Assembly: GCF_033807715.1 (NCBI RefSeq)
Contig: NC_084596.1
Span: 41,331,458-41,395,457 of the forward strand
Length of the DNA stretch: 64,000 bases
Source: Cololabis saira
Taxonomy: Eukaryota; Chordata; Actinopteri; Beloniformes; Belonidae
Direction of reading: 5' to 3'
Shown: positions 33,293-45,227 of the stretch, piece by piece
How positions within the stretch are numbered: the stretch's first letter is position 1
Layout: every line of letters begins with the position of its first letter
Notes under the pieces: model-generated
Told to the model about the DNA's origin: nothing
Databases searched by the model: none
The model's input: the letters and a program-made list of their open reading frames with translations, nothing else
Position numbers and translations under genes: made by a program

Positions 33293-33392
33293 CCTTTGAC
33301 CTTTGAACATCACTTTATTGGTCAATTTTTGCTTACAAAACATACAACATCTTAAAAAACCACAGAACTATTAGCCTAAAAAACATACCTTG

Positions 33393-33394
<2 letters not shown>

Positions 33395-33477
<83 letters not shown>
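33395..33477. repeat. (TG)n microsatellite in the LINE 3' UTR
   Basis: About 40 TG dinucleotides with one TTTG interruption, directly after the ORF2 stop. On the LINE sense strand it is (CA)n. Confidence 0.97.
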
Positions 33478-33478
<1 letters not shown>

Positions 33479-36400
33479 TAAAACCTGAGAGTGAGAACTT
33501 CATCCACCACACTGCACAGTACACTTCCAGCACCCCAAATACAGACAAACTCCTGCAGATTGGACACCATTTTAAAATATATAAACTCCGTCCTTATCCG
33601 TGCAGCCACCAAACCTCTAAGCATTAAGTCAACATTTGTAGATCCTGTCTCTTTTGTTTTGTTCCTCCTTGTGAGCCATACAGCCATTTTGGCCTGGCCT
33701 AACAGAAAGTTGACAAGGCAGATTTTCCTCCGGTGTGCTGCAGAGTACCTAGGACCAAAGATAAACAGCCTGTCATCCAAAACCTGCCCCAAACCACCTA
33801 ACCATCGCCGCAGCAGAGCAAAGAGGGGAACCAATCTGGGGCATGAGAGCCAAAGGTGCTGCAACGTTTCCTCACCCTGGCAGAAAACACAATGACTCCC
33901 TGCTCTAGGATCTACATGTGCCACATATCTGTTTGTGGCCACGGCCCCGTGCACCACCCTCCACTGGAGATCCGCACAGCGTTTCTCTATGGGAGGTTTG
34001 TACAGGGACCTCCAGCTGCCTCTGGGAGAAGACCCAGGCGCCAACACACCAGACCACCTCGACTCCCGGACACCAGCCAAAGATGTTCTGTTGAGAACCT
34101 TCACAGTCACTGTAGACAGACTCTTCTTGGACGCTTCAGAGAAGGCTGACAGTTCTGGTGTATGAAAAGACAGTAGAGTTCCACCTTCCTCCTCCTGCTC
34201 CTCCACTGCAGCGCTGATGTACAGCGGTGGAAACTCAGCCGACAACAGTGCTCGATCTTCCACAGCACTGCTCCCCAACGCCCCTCGAAAAAGACCAGGA
34301 AGACCATCCCGCACTTCTTCCACCAGCTTTCCCAGCAGGCGCAGAGACTGAAGGCCAGTTTCATGACTCAGCCTGGCCGCAGTCTTCCACTTTCCTGCTA
34401 CCCTCAGATCCGCTATCTTCGTCATCCCTGCTGTTGTTAGGACTCTCCGTAGATTAGCAGACCCAAGTATCCTGCTCCGTACAAGTGGGTTATGGAACAA
34501 TGGTTCTTCTTCCACACTCCCATACACCTGAGCACAGTCTCTCTTAGGTCTCAGGACCGCTTTCCAGGCACGGAGGACAGACTGATAGAAGACAGAGGTC
34601 CGTGACACATCCATGCCAGCAAAGTCCAGGAGAAACAGATGTTTATCGTAATTCAAGCTCTCCACTCTGCGTAGCAGTACAGAGGCAGTCTCAGTCCAGA
34701 GCTGCTGCTTATGATAAAGAAACCGCTGGGCTGTTTGAAGGCGAAAAGAAGTTATTCTACTGCGCAGGTCGACCAATCCCTGGCCTCCCTCTGACACAGG
34801 TAGAAACAGCACCGCAGCTCTGGTCCAGTGGTATCCTCCCCAGAAAAAGTCCACCAATCTGCGCTGTATGTCCTTGATCAATGCTCCTGGAGGTTCCACA
34901 ACCATAAACCGGTGCCAAAGCATCGAGGCAGCCAAGTTGTTGACGACCAAGACCCTCCCCCTATAAGACAGAAGGGGCTGGACCCATGTCCATCGAGACA
35001 ATCGGGCACTGATTTTCTCAATTAGACCCTCCCAATTCCTATTCAGGAAAGTCTCGTTCCCCAGGAAAACTCCCAGACACTTCATCCCCTCTTTGCTCCA
35101 TTGCAGCCCAGCTGGCAAAGTTGGCTGCACCTTGTTGTTCCACTCTCCCAGCAGTAAACCCTCACATTTAGACCAGTTGACCTTTGCAGAAGAAGACTCT
35201 TCATACAGCGCCAATTTTTCTTTCAAGACTTGGATGTCATTTGGTCCAGTTACCAGCACAGTGACATCATCAGCATATGCCGATAAGCTAACTGGAATGT
35301 TGGTATCTTCTGCAAAGGTCAACCCCCCAAGGTCCTGCCTAAGGTGACTCAGGAGAGGTTCAATCGCCAGAGCGTAGAGCATCCCAGAGAGGGGACATCC
35401 CTGCCTAATACCCCTCTGGACAGGGACAGGTCTGCTGAGTCCTCCGCCCACCTTCAACAGTACGGTTGCTCCTGAGTATAAAAGCTTGATCCATGACACA
35501 TATTTTTTCCCAAACCCAAAAGTTCTAAGTGTTTCAAACAAATAAGAATGGTCAACTCTATCGAATGCCTTTTCTTGGTCGATGGAAAAGAGACCGACAT
35601 CCAGCTGCTGGAACCTGGAAAGGTTGATAATGTCCCTCAGCAGGAACAGGTTGTCTTTAATTGTTCGTCCAGGAATACAGTATGTCTGGCTGAAGTGCAC
35701 AATACTGTCCATGCAGTCTTTCAGTCTGTTGGAGAGGCATTTTGCTACGATCTTGTAGTCAGTGCACAGTAGCGAAACAGGCCTCCAGTTCTTCAGTAGG
35801 CCAAGATCTCCTTTCTTGGGTAGCAGGGTCAGGACTGCTCTCGTGCAGCTTAGAGGCAGATTTTCAGAGTCCAGACAGTACTGAACAACCTCAGCAAAGT
35901 CTGTCCCCACAAGGCTCCAGAAACGCTTATAGAACTCCGATGGAAGACCATCAATCCCAGACGACCGACCACAGTTGAGCTGCTGGACCGCTGCTGACAC
36001 CTCGTCGAAGGTGATGGTGTTCTCCAGCGAGGCAGCCATCCCTTCATCCAGCTGGGGTAGTCCCTCTAGGAGCCTAGCCATGGAATCTGAATTACAGCTA
36101 CCAGCACTAAAAAGATTGGTGTAAAAATCTATGGCCAGCTTCCTCATTCCTGCTGGATCAGCTGTTACAGACCCATCAGGAAGCCTAAGATGCATCATCT
36201 GGTTGTTCTCTCTAACTTTCTTCTCTAATTTAAAGAAGAACCGAGTTGGAGCATCTATCTCTTTGATCGTGGTCATCCGAGTTCTTATCAGAGCGCCCTT
36301 TGCCTTTTCATGCAAAAATCTACCCAATGAGTTCTTCCTGCCTTCTAGAGTCCTGTTATTGCCGTCTGCCCCATTAATTACTCCATCTTCCAGTAACCTG

Positions 36401-37440
36401 ATCTCTTTTTCTAGGTCTTCAATGGAGTGTCGCTCTACAGCTCCTGCATTTGACGCGTACTGTTGACAAAAACACCTGATCTGTGCTTTCCCAACCTCCC
36501 ACCACTGTGCCAAATTATTAAAAGAATCTTTTTCCAGCCTCCATCGACTCCAGAAGTCAGAAAAAGACTGGCAGAAGGCCTCATCCTCAGTTAACCTTAC
36601 ATTAAAATGCCAATAGGGGCAGCGCTGGCGGGGAGTCAGTAGTGAGATGTCTGATGTCACTAGGTGATGATCTGAAAAACCAACTGGTGATATTATGGAC
36701 TTAATTAGCCTGTTGTTATAAGTTTGGTTTATATAGATCCTGTCCAATCTGGCAGCCTTTACACTCCCTTCGGTCACCTTCACCCACGTATACTGTCTGA
36801 CTGACGGATTAAACTTCCTCCAGACATCTGTGAGGTCGTTTTCTGCCACCACACTGTTCAGAAAGGAACCTGATGCTGGATGAGACTCTCCCGTGTTCCT
36901 GTCTACGGACGGATGTGTGGTGCAGTTCCAGTCTCCTCCGACCACTATGACAGATCTACTATTAAACTGTTTCAGTTTGTCATTTAGTCGACGAAACAGT
37001 CTCAGGCGGTCAGCACCAGAGTTGTGAGCATACACGTTAATGAATACGAAGGGTATGTCCCTGATGGTCGCTTGGACTACCTGAACCCTGCCCTGCTCCA
37101 CTTCACACTCAGAAACATTTGTCAGGTTCAGATGTTGTGAGAACCAGACTGCTACACCTGCACTGATGTTAGTGCCGTGACTAAAGAAGAGCTGCCCTCT
37201 CCATCTCATCCCCCAGTCTACCTCGTTATCTGAGGTACTATGCGTCTCCTGTAAAAATAAAACATCTATTTGTTTAGTTCTGCTAAGCTCAGCTAACGCT
37301 GCCTGCTTATTCTTATCCCTCCCCCCGTTCACATTAAGAGTTCCTATTTTAAGACCCTCCATGAGTAAAAGAGAGAGGAAGAAGAACAGAACAGTGAGAC
37401 CCTTGCAAGAGATTAAAATCACCCTGTGTGCTTCACCCAT
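33478..37440 (-). CDS. LINE ORF2: endonuclease and reverse transcriptase
   Basis: 1320 codons. An APE-like endonuclease spans about residues 29-265: LNVNG (35-39), FLQETH (62-67, catalytic E65), GGDWN (168-172), RLDRIY (231-236) and SDHH (256-259). The reverse transcriptase follows, with LLPKKGDLGLLKNWRPVSLL, then FSIDQEKAFDRVDH (catalytic Asp), GIRQGCPLSG, and YADD at 722-725. The C-terminus has CVFCQGEETLQHLWLSC, a C-x2-C-x7-H-x4-C motif typical of L1/Tx1 lineages. The natural start may be Met27, just before EGLKIGTLNVNGG. It makes cDNA by target-primed reverse transcription (family knowledge). All catalytic motifs are intact. Confidence 0.97.
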
Positions 37441-37447
37441 TTTTTTT

Positions 37448-38740
37448 TTACATTTTTAGAGGAGCCTTTCCCCGCTTTTCTTTCCTCAGTTTTGTCAATA
37501 ACTTTTTCAGCCGAAACATTTTTTGTTTGCTCAGTTCATCACTGGCCTTTTTCTTTAGTTTTAAAACAGAGTTTATGAACCGATCGACATCAGGGAAAAA
37601 GTCTGTTAATTCAACAGACTGTCTGCCATATGTTTCATCCAGGAAGAGATTGATCTCCTGTAGTGAATATAAATTCTGATCATCCTGTGACAATGTGTCT
37701 GAAAACTGTGAAAGGGAGTCATCCTCCAACATCTCCTCTTCCTCATTCACAGTGTTGGTCTCATCAGCCTGTCCACTATGGTTTCCAGCCTCTGTTACCT
37801 GAGTGTCAATTCGTCTTTCTTCTGCCTCTTCACTGCCTTCATCTACCTCTGCATGCTTCTCTGCATCATCAGACCGACTGCCCTTCCCCTCACGACTGTC
37901 CTGCACCGTGGTCTCATCATGCACCTCACTACAGTGCGGGGCGCTGGTCCCCTCTGTCCCAGCCTCAGGCTGTACGGCCCGCGGGGGCTCGATGACAGCG
38001 CTACCTGCAGCCTGGGGTTCATCCGCAGCCCGTTGCTGCTCACCTGCAGCCTGGGGTTCACCTGCAGCCCGTTGCTGCTCACCTGCAGCCCGGGGTTCCC
38101 CTGTAACCTGGGTTTCACCCGCAGCCCGCTGCCGCTCACCCGCACCGCTGCCCGCAGCAGCCCGCTCCTTGTGCGGGCATGCTGAGCGTTTATGACCGAC
38201 ATCACCGCACTCAAAACATTTCATACTGCCCGAGCTCGCATAAACAGTATAAAACCCATTTTCATGTTTCACTTTGAAGGAAACCTCCAAGTTCTGAGCA
38301 GGATCGTTCAGAAACATGAACGCCTGTCTCCGCAGAGACTGGACGTGCTGCAGCTTGGCGTCTTTACAGCCGAGCCGAACTGTCTTAAACCCGCTGGCGA
38401 ACTTCCCAAAGCGGACCAGCTCTTTCTCCAGTAGTTCATTGGGGATGAAGGGGGGCACGCCCGACACAGTGACCCGTGCAGATGGAACAAACAGCGGTGA
38501 CACAGCCACGTACAGATCATCCAGCACAACGCCCTTCCCGACCAACTCATGAACCAGGCGCTCCTCACGGAGAAACGCCACCACGGCCTTATTCATCCTG
38601 GAGCCGTACGTGATGTTCTCATGACCCACCTGTTCTCCCACAGCCAGGAGAACCCTCTCCACGGTGTAGTGTGGAGCAGCCACCACCCTGACACCATGCC
38701 TGATGGACGGCGGCGAACCCTCCCCAGGGAGGGACGCCAT
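37448..38740 (-). CDS. LINE ORF1: zinc-knuckle nucleic-acid-binding protein
   Basis: 430 codons starting MASLPGEGSPP. Residues 80-170 form a folded, basic/hydrophobic region. A CCHC zinc knuckle follows at 175-188 (C175, C178, H183, C188 in CFECGDVGHKRSACP). From about 195 to 250 there are degenerate repeats of the type GEPQAAGEQQRAA, then an acidic segment rich in D and E, and a lysine-rich tail. ORF1 proteins of this group coat LINE RNA in the RNP (family knowledge). The stop TAA is followed by an A-run and the ORF2 ATG 7 bases on. Confidence 0.93.
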   Translation of the reverse strand: MASLPGEGSPPSIRHGVRVVAAPHYTVERVLLAVGEQVGHENITYGSRMNKAVVAFLREERLVHELVGKGVVLDDLYVAVSPLFVPSARVTVSGVPPFIPNELLEKELVRFGKFASGFKTVRLGCKDAKLQHVQSLRRQAFMFLNDPAQNLEVSFKVKHENGFYTVYASSGSMKCFECGDVGHKRSACPHKERAAAGSGAGERQRAAGETQVTGEPRAAGEQQRAAGEPQAAGEQQRAADEPQAAGSAVIEPPRAVQPEAGTEGTSAPHCSEVHDETTVQDSREGKGSRSDDAEKHAEVDEGSEEAEERRIDTQVTEAGNHSGQADETNTVNEEEEMLEDDSLSQFSDTLSQDDQNLYSLQEINLFLDETYGRQSVELTDFFPDVDRFINSVLKLKKKASDELSKQKMFRLKKLLTKLRKEKRGKAPLKM

Positions 38741-38943
38741 GCCCGCTAAAACACGATCCTGTACACGTTTTACTTTCAGAATCCACTAATGATGAATTAA
38801 AGTCCCCTTACCTACTCGTGAAGAACAGTCTGGAAAGTTGAAAAAGTCAAAAAAGCACCATTTCACCATCCAACACTCACTCCGTGTCTCCGCACGCTCT
38901 ACAGCCGCTCACACACCTCAGACTCCCAGCATGCAGTGCGAAA

Positions 38944-38946
38944 GAC

Positions 38947-39008
<62 letters not shown>
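38944..39008. repeat. (GAAA)n microsatellite at the LINE 5' junction
   Basis: About 16 near-perfect GAAA units between the LINE 5' end (CTTTCGCACTGCATG on its sense strand) and hAT sequence GATAAATTCCCATTG. Confidence 0.95.
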
Positions 39009-39011
<3 letters not shown>

Positions 39012-39894
39012 AATTCCCATTGATGAGGTGTTTGTGTAACAAACATGGCGGATCTGAGTCATTCAGTTTTGCAGTACAGGTGTAACTCATTTAATTGGTT
39101 TTTATCAATTCAATTTAATTGGTGTAGTTTAGTATCATTTAGTATTCTTTTAGAGCAGTGATTTGGGGGCTCCAAACACTGAATATGGTGATAGATTTAT
39201 AGTTAGAAAGGTGGAGTTGAATTGGTATTTCTTTATCGTCATTTTTATCGTTATCGGGATAAATGCCAGAAATTATGGTGATACATTTTTTAGTCCATAC
39301 CGCCCATCCCTACTGATCAAGTACAGACGTCCATCGAGGAGACAGGGACATTCAGGACGGCGTGGGACGCCGACCTTGTCTGCTGCGTTCTCCGGAGGTG
39401 TATAAATTACTTGAAAAAAGTAACTAAGTAAAAGTAGAAATACCATAACCGAAAAAGTGAACTGAAACTGAAACTTTGGTGAAAGTTAAAGTCAATTGCT
39501 CACATTAAATGTACTTAAGTATCAAAAGTATCTTGTGAAAAAATATACTCAAGTATCAAAAGTAAAAGTACAAGTATTTTATAGTACGCATTAAAAGAAG
39601 CAACACAACCAAAAATTATCCTTCCCTTGTTTTTTTATTTCTCTTTCGGGTGAATGAAATGTGGTGTAGAATAAAACACCAAAAATAAACTGTCTTTCTT
39701 TCAAAAATTCAACATAGAGACCCGGACCCGCGCATTCCAGATAATTCTTTGATTATTTTCATTTGTAACGAGTAACAAGGTGGCAAAGTAACGAAGTAAA
39801 AGTATATTTTTTAACTTTTAAATGTGGTGAAGTAAAAGTCCTGATTAAAAAAAAAAAAAACGCAAGTAAAGTACAAATCCTAAAAAAAACTACT

Positions 39895-40768
39895 TACCGT
39901 ATTGGCCCGAATATAAGACGTTGTTTTTTGCGTTGAAAGAAGACTGAAAAAGTGGGGGTCGTCTTACATTTGGGGTCTAGACATTATAAGCATTCTCAAC
40001 GCTAGATGGTGCCAGATATCTTTAAAGCGAATGCTGAACTTAACTCCCCAGGCCAAAGCGTACGGAAGAGTATTAGGGCCATGCAGGAGAAAAATAAAAA
40101 TAATATTTTAGAGGAGGAAGATTTTTTTCCATTATGCATTTTGAGAAAAAAGTTGAAATGTCGAGAAAAAAGTTGAAATGTCGAGAAAAAAGTCAAAATG
40201 TTGAGAAAAAAAGACTTCTTCTCGAAATTGTATTTCAACATTAATCTCGACATTTCAACTTTTTTCTCTACATTTCGACTTTTTTCTCGAAGTGCACAAT
40301 AAAAAAAAATCTTCCCCTCTCAGATATTTTTTGTCCTGCATGGACCTAATACTCTTCCGTATAAGCGAACCCCTGTCACAAAGAATAAAAATAAAAATAG
40401 CGGTAGCACGAAGAAGAAAAATAAAAAATAGCAGTAAGAAAGAAAAGAGAAGAAAATAAGAGAAAAGATAATAGAAAATGGAGAAATGTAGCGACAATCT
40501 GGAGAAAAGTGGGTGGAAGTTCGGCAGGTTAACCGGCAGCTGAGGAGAAGTTATGATGCAAACTTCAAGATAATGATTTGAATGAGGCAAAATAACATGC
40601 TTTTTCTCTCAAATATATTGTTATAATCATTTGTTTCAGATGTACCGGTAATGTAATTATTTTCTGTATAAAAATTGAATTTGGTGTTCAAAAAGTATTT
40701 TTTTGAGTCTTGAAAAAGAGGGGGTCGTCTTATAATCAGGGTTGTCTTATATTCGGGCCAATACGGTA
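39895..40768. mobile_element. Family E element (E2)
   Basis: TACCGTATTGGCCCGAATAT and its reverse complement ATTCGGGCCAATACGGTA bound the element. It is colinear with E1 except for the C2 insertion and some small duplications (for example, GTAGCACGAAGAAGAAAAAT). Confidence 0.88.
40061..40361. mobile_element. Family C foldback element (C2)
   Basis: The TACGGAAGAGTATTAGGGCC ends are inverted. E1 gives the empty site, showing a duplication of AAAGCG/TAAGCG (40055-40060 and 40362-40367), 6 bp with one mismatch. Confidence 0.9.
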
Positions 40769-40820
40769 AGTAGTGTAACGAAGTACATCTACTTCGTTAC
40801 TACACACCTCTGGTGTTCTC

Positions 40821-42001
40821 TCTAAAGGTGTAATGGGAATTATTCTCACCTCAGATCAAGGTTTACGCTTTTTTTGCAGTCGGGTTTGTCTTTTTCATAT
40901 GAATCTAAAGTAATGTTGAAAGGATACCTGGCTGAAACACACCTCGATGTGATCCCTGCACGTTTCTAAACTCTGGCCAACTCAAACACACCGCCGTGAA
41001 TCAATCATTTTGACAAAACATGATTAAACTGACATTCTGAGTCCTCCCATCATCCCAAGTCTGGCGCTAACATCAAAACCGCAGCATCATCGACTCGTCC
41101 AGAGTAGATTTCTTGTCAAATGTCAGCCAAGAGGGCAGATCCTGCCGTCGCCAGGCAACGCATCAGTCTACAGTAGACAAAATACACAATTTATGGTCCA
41201 GGGGCCAAATCTGGACCTCTATTTCTCTATTTAGCCATGGTGACTTATTTCCAATGAGCTCCATCTCTTGTGACATGAAGTATTTGTGTAAAAGACAGAC
41301 TGATGCTGTTAAAAGATACTAAGAGCGGAGATACGTGGCGTGACTGATGGGGGAGGATGAATTAAGCAGGTACTCTACTTGAGTAACAGCAGAGCTCTCA
41401 GGCTTTTAAAGCAGACAGTAGGGAGACAATCGCTCAGATTTGTCTGTCCAGCAAACACGACACGTGCAGAAGTTGGATTTTCAGTATCCAGCAGCGTCAT
41501 ACTGTAACCGATGGATTCAGTCCAAGTTGTATTTCATTTTGCTCGTTAATGGAATTTCACAAAGCCTGAAAAGAGCAAAACAAATAGAGGATAAGCTCCC
41601 ATTCCACTCCAAGGCCTGCAGGCTTTGCTTTTTTGCACACCTACAAAGTGCAGCTGCACAATATACGCTAGACAACTGCCGAGGGGCGATAAAGTAGAAT
41701 TGGATTAAACGGTAAAGAGAGCCTGCAATCCTGACCTCTGGAGAGGGCTTCATTCTCAACGGCAGGCTGCCCGATTTATTGTTACACATTTGTCGGTAAC
41801 CAGTGAGCTTTATATCATCAGCCATAGAAAGCTGAGCTGGAATATATATATACGTGTGAGTTAGTGAGCGACGCGCTCAGGCGAGACGCTCCGTCAGTCC
41901 AACACTCGCTGGGGGCGAGACGGTGAATACTTCAGGGGGAACTTCAACAGCACACGCTGCCTTTACTGCTCCAGTACCACCAGTACTCAAGTTGTAAAAT
42001 A
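40821..42001. other. Single-copy intronic DNA, no gene seen
   Basis: Neither an exon nor a repeat was recognised. Composition is balanced, unlike the repeats. It lies within the 14-kb intron between LDLa 8 and EGF-A. Confidence 0.5.
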
Positions 42002-42720
42002 AAATCAGGGGGGTGGTGGATTTTATCATATGGGGACAGATAATTTGTGCTGATTACAAATAATATAATATATTACAAATAATAGCACTGACCAAAACAC
42101 CTGCAGAAATACTGCAGGAATGACATAGCAGCAGTTAAATGCAGCCTTCTGTAAGCTTTAAATATCCACTGGACTTACATCAAAACACAACAATAAAAAA
42201 CACTTTTCTGAACTTATCAATATGACTCTGTCCTTCACAGGATAAGTAACATGGATCACTGCAAAAACTCACAATCTGAACAAGAATATTTGTCTTATTT
42301 CTAGTTAAAATGTCTGATTTTAGTAAAAAAAAATCTCATCACACTTAAAACAAGACTCATCACTGGAAAAAAACAACAATTTGACCTGTTTCAAGTAGAT
42401 TTTCACTTGAAATAAGTAGAGAAATTTGCCAGTGGAACAAGATTTTTTTGCTTGTAATAAGAAGATGAATCTTGTTCCACTGGCAGATTTTTCTACTTAT
42501 TTCAAGTGAAAATTTACTTGAAACAGGTGAAAATTGTCAAATAAGTTATTTTTCTGGTGATGACTCTAAATGTTGAAATAGCAGTAAAACCACATTAATT
42601 GATGAAATGACATAAGGGATGGAAAGGGGGGATGGCAGTTTTACAGGGGGGATGATTTGGACCGTTTTTATTTCAGGGGGGGATGCCATCCCCCTTCATC
42701 CTCCCTCATCCCCCCTCAAC
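42002..42720 (+). mobile_element. Family J element (J2) with nested MITE A6
   Basis: It begins ATCAGGGGGGTGGTGGATTT and ends near a GGGGGGATGATTTGG block. A family A MITE occupies 42257-42568. It is the inverted partner of 13676-14452 and lacks that copy's 96-bp insertion. Confidence 0.8.
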
Positions 42721-43184
42721 TCCAGTACTGAGTACCACCTTATTAAGTTCAAATAGTAAATATTAGCGTGTGCTACACTGACTGTGTGAGGCCGTTGCGA
42801 TAAAACATGATCTGGATAATTAAACGTTCATGGAAGGTCCTATTTAAAGGGGAAATGAGCATATGATTAAGATTCAACTGGTCTGTTCTTCTTTAGCTTT
42901 CAAACCAACAGTGTTGTTCATACTTCTCATGAACTAGTTCAAAGTTCAGTTCACATAGTTTAAAAATAGTTCACCCTTTTCACTTTGAACTAGTTCAAAT
43001 TCAGTTCATTTCAATATTTTTAGGTGAGAAGTACGAATGAAACACCCCCCTATCCTAAAACTGTTCACTGTACAATCATGTATTGTCCTGGTGGCTTTTC
43101 AACTTTACTCAGAGGCTGTAAATCTCCAACAATGTAGTCCATTATCAGTTTGTCTCCCTGTTTCTGGTAAATCAAACCCCTGTT
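42721..43184. other. Intronic DNA with GAACTAGTTCAAA repeats
   Basis: At 42915-43020, GAACTAGTTCAAAGTTCAGTTCA and related AGTTCA segments recur, probably the relic of a short inverted-repeat element. No coding sequence. Confidence 0.45.
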
Positions 43185-43790
43185 GGGTCTTCTTGTTGAG
43201 TCTGATGACACCACCCATGACTCTTTATGTCAAACCATTCAAAAGTTATGGCAGAAAGTAAAAAGTGCTTTTTGGCATCTATCATCGCCACGGTAACGCT
43301 TTTGAAAGAGAAAAGTAATGCACGTCGTCGCAGGATGGAGACGCATATTTTGATGTATAACACACCTTGGTGCACATTACGGTTCGGGTCGTATTAACGG
43401 CCGAAATAATTGCATAAATTGCACCAAAACTACACGATCAATTGAAAATGGCCGACTTCCTGTTCAGTTTCGGCCATGGCGCCAAGAGACTTTTCTTTAA
43501 GTTGCGACATGATACAGGTGTGTAGCGATTTTCGTGCATGTACGTCAAACCGTATTGTGGGGCTTGAGGCACAAAGTTTTCTAGGGGGCGCTGTTGAGCC
43601 ATTAGGCCACGCCCATTAATGCAAACCATTAAATATCACATTTTTCACCAGGCCTGGCTTGGTGCAAAATTTGGTGACTTTTGGGGCACGTTTAGGGGGA
43701 AAAAAGGCCCTCATTTCGTCAGAAGAATGAAAATAATTCCTACAGATACAATAGGGCCTTCACACTGTAAGTGACCGGGCCCTAATAAGT
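43185..43790 (+). repeat. Family H repeat (H2)
   Basis: It shares GTCTGATGACACCACCCATG, ATGGCGCCAAGAGACTTTTC and AAGTGACCGGGCCCTAAT with the other two copies. The end containing the CTTGCAGC motif is missing. Confidence 0.8.
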
Positions 43791-43834
43791 ATGATCTGGC
43801 CTCTGGCAGGAGGGTCCCCCCTTATGATCCAGGT

Positions 43835-44000
43835 CCTGGTCCAGGTTTCTTCCTCCTAAAGGGGAGTTTTTCTTGCCACTGTTTGGCTTAAGGTTTTTCT
43901 CCAACTAAGGGAGTCTTTACCTGCCAGTGTTCATGTCAGAGGAGAGAACTTCTGTTGTAATAGACGCTATATAAATAAAAGTGAATTGAATTGAATTGAA
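43835..44000 (+). mobile_element. Retroposon 3' tail with GAATT repeats
   Basis: CCAGGTTTCTTCCTCCTAAAG, TTCTTGCCACTGTTTGGC and TAATAGACGCTATATAAATAAA precede a (TTGAA)n tail. A second copy lies at 60577-60782. This is the 3' end of a fish SINE or LINE family. No head is present. Confidence 0.75.
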
Positions 44001-45227
44001 TAAAACCGTGTCATGTGTTGTCCACCAGTTAAAGCTCTGCGTAGTGTTTGCTGTGACGGAGCAGGAGCAAAGCGTGCGTGTGTTTGGGCCGACGGTCGTC
44101 TGCCTCTCAACAGCTCTCGCCGTCGTCCTCCTCCCGGATCAGGTGTGTTGCAAAAGGAAAGACAAAGATGTGTCTGTGTTTGAGGCGTCAGTTCTTCCCC
44201 TCGCTCTGCGATAGCTCTGCGGATAGCTCAGAGAGGTGAGAGGTCGTGCGTGATCAGCAGCTTTCAGCAGCCTGGATTTATTACATTCTTCCTCTATTCT
44301 CATGAAGAATCATCCAGTCTCCTGTTTTCCTGCCACCGCAGCATCCCCATGTATTTACAACCATTCCTCTCCGTGCAGCAGGGAGAAATGAAGTGGGTCA
44401 GTGCTGTAATACGTCCTTATTTTTAATGAGGGAGGAACACATGTGCATGAGAGGGGAATACGTTGTCTTCATCATCTCTGGCGGAAGGCCAGGGCGGTAG
44501 ATGGGATGGCTCTGAGCATCAGCGCTGGTGTGTGAGTGAGCAGCGTTACCGCCAGTAAACGCATGAGCAAACAGAGGAGGTGAACTCTGGGGGGCTTTTA
44601 ATGAACTGACAACTTAAGCTCAAAGAGAAAAAGAAGGAAGAGGAGGTGGAAAGTGTCCCGTTACTACGATGTCCTGCGTGAGAGCAGGTCGTCTACTCCG
44701 CCAGCTGGACTCAGATTTAAAGTGTCCGTGGAATTGTCATTTCATGGCACTTCATGTCTGCTTGTGACTCGCTCACATCAGACGTGTGTTTCACCGCTAA
44801 TGTCCATTCCTCGCTCTCCGTTTATAAATAGGTTGAGAGATGAAGATGCATGAAGAGATTACAGATTCCTCCCGACGTGCAGCGCGCTCAATCAACCTGA
44901 CGGTAGCCGAACACGCCGGCTGCAGGACGAGTTTCAACGGCAGTTTCCTCAAGTTTGACTCATTTAGTGAGTTACTGTGTTGTTCAGACTTTTCCTAGTA
45001 GCAGTGTGGTTGTGTTTTTACAACGCAGAGCCAGAGTCAGTAGTCAGTAGTGTTGTAAGGCCACTTTTAAGGCTGATATCTGGCTCATATTTAAGACTCA
45101 CGCTTTTAAGACTTATTTTATATTTGTGGGTAGCAGCTGCAGGGAAGCTGAGGAGGGTGGAGAGAGAAGGAACGGACAAAAGACGTGTAATCCAGATCAG
45201 ATCCAGATGCCGCTGCGTCCCAGATAA
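44001..45227. other. Single-copy intronic DNA, no gene seen
   Basis: Balanced composition and no repeat family. No LDLa, EGF or propeller exon is found. Conserved non-coding sequence is possible but cannot be judged from one genome. Confidence 0.45.

Larger units (their letters stand above)
33291..38943 (-). mobile_element. Intact Tx1-group LINE in a GAAA microsatellite
   Basis: A complete two-ORF non-LTR retrotransposon. The 5' UTR (about 200 bp) precedes ORF1 (38740-37448, 430 aa), which is followed 7 bases later by ORF2 (37440-33478, 1320 aa). The 3' UTR (33291-33477) has a (CA)n run and AATAAA (antisense at 33314-33319), and ends GGTCAAAGGTC next to TTTC repeats. ORF2 length is close to Tx1 ORF2, and the APE endonuclease, RT and C-terminal cysteine motif are all present. 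Neither ORF has an internal stop. GAAA repeats lie at both ends, so no discrete target duplication can be defined. Confidence 0.95.
39393..40812. mobile_element. hAT element with nested E2 and C2
   Basis: The ends are CGGAGGTGTATAAATTAC and TTACTACACACCTCTG. GCGTTCTC (39385-39392) and GTGTTCTC (40813-40820) form an 8-bp duplication with one mismatch. Family E sits inside at 39895-40768, and family C lies inside E at 40061-40361. Confidence 0.9.

Noticed and set aside
33397..33627. Open frame of repeated Cys-Val starting in the TG tract
   Set aside because: It is a translation of the (TG)n microsatellite and lies antisense to LINE ORF2.
37663..38195. Plus-strand frames of 110-135 codons within the LINE
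   Set aside because: Antisense shadows of the repeat-rich middle of ORF1, with no domain similarity.
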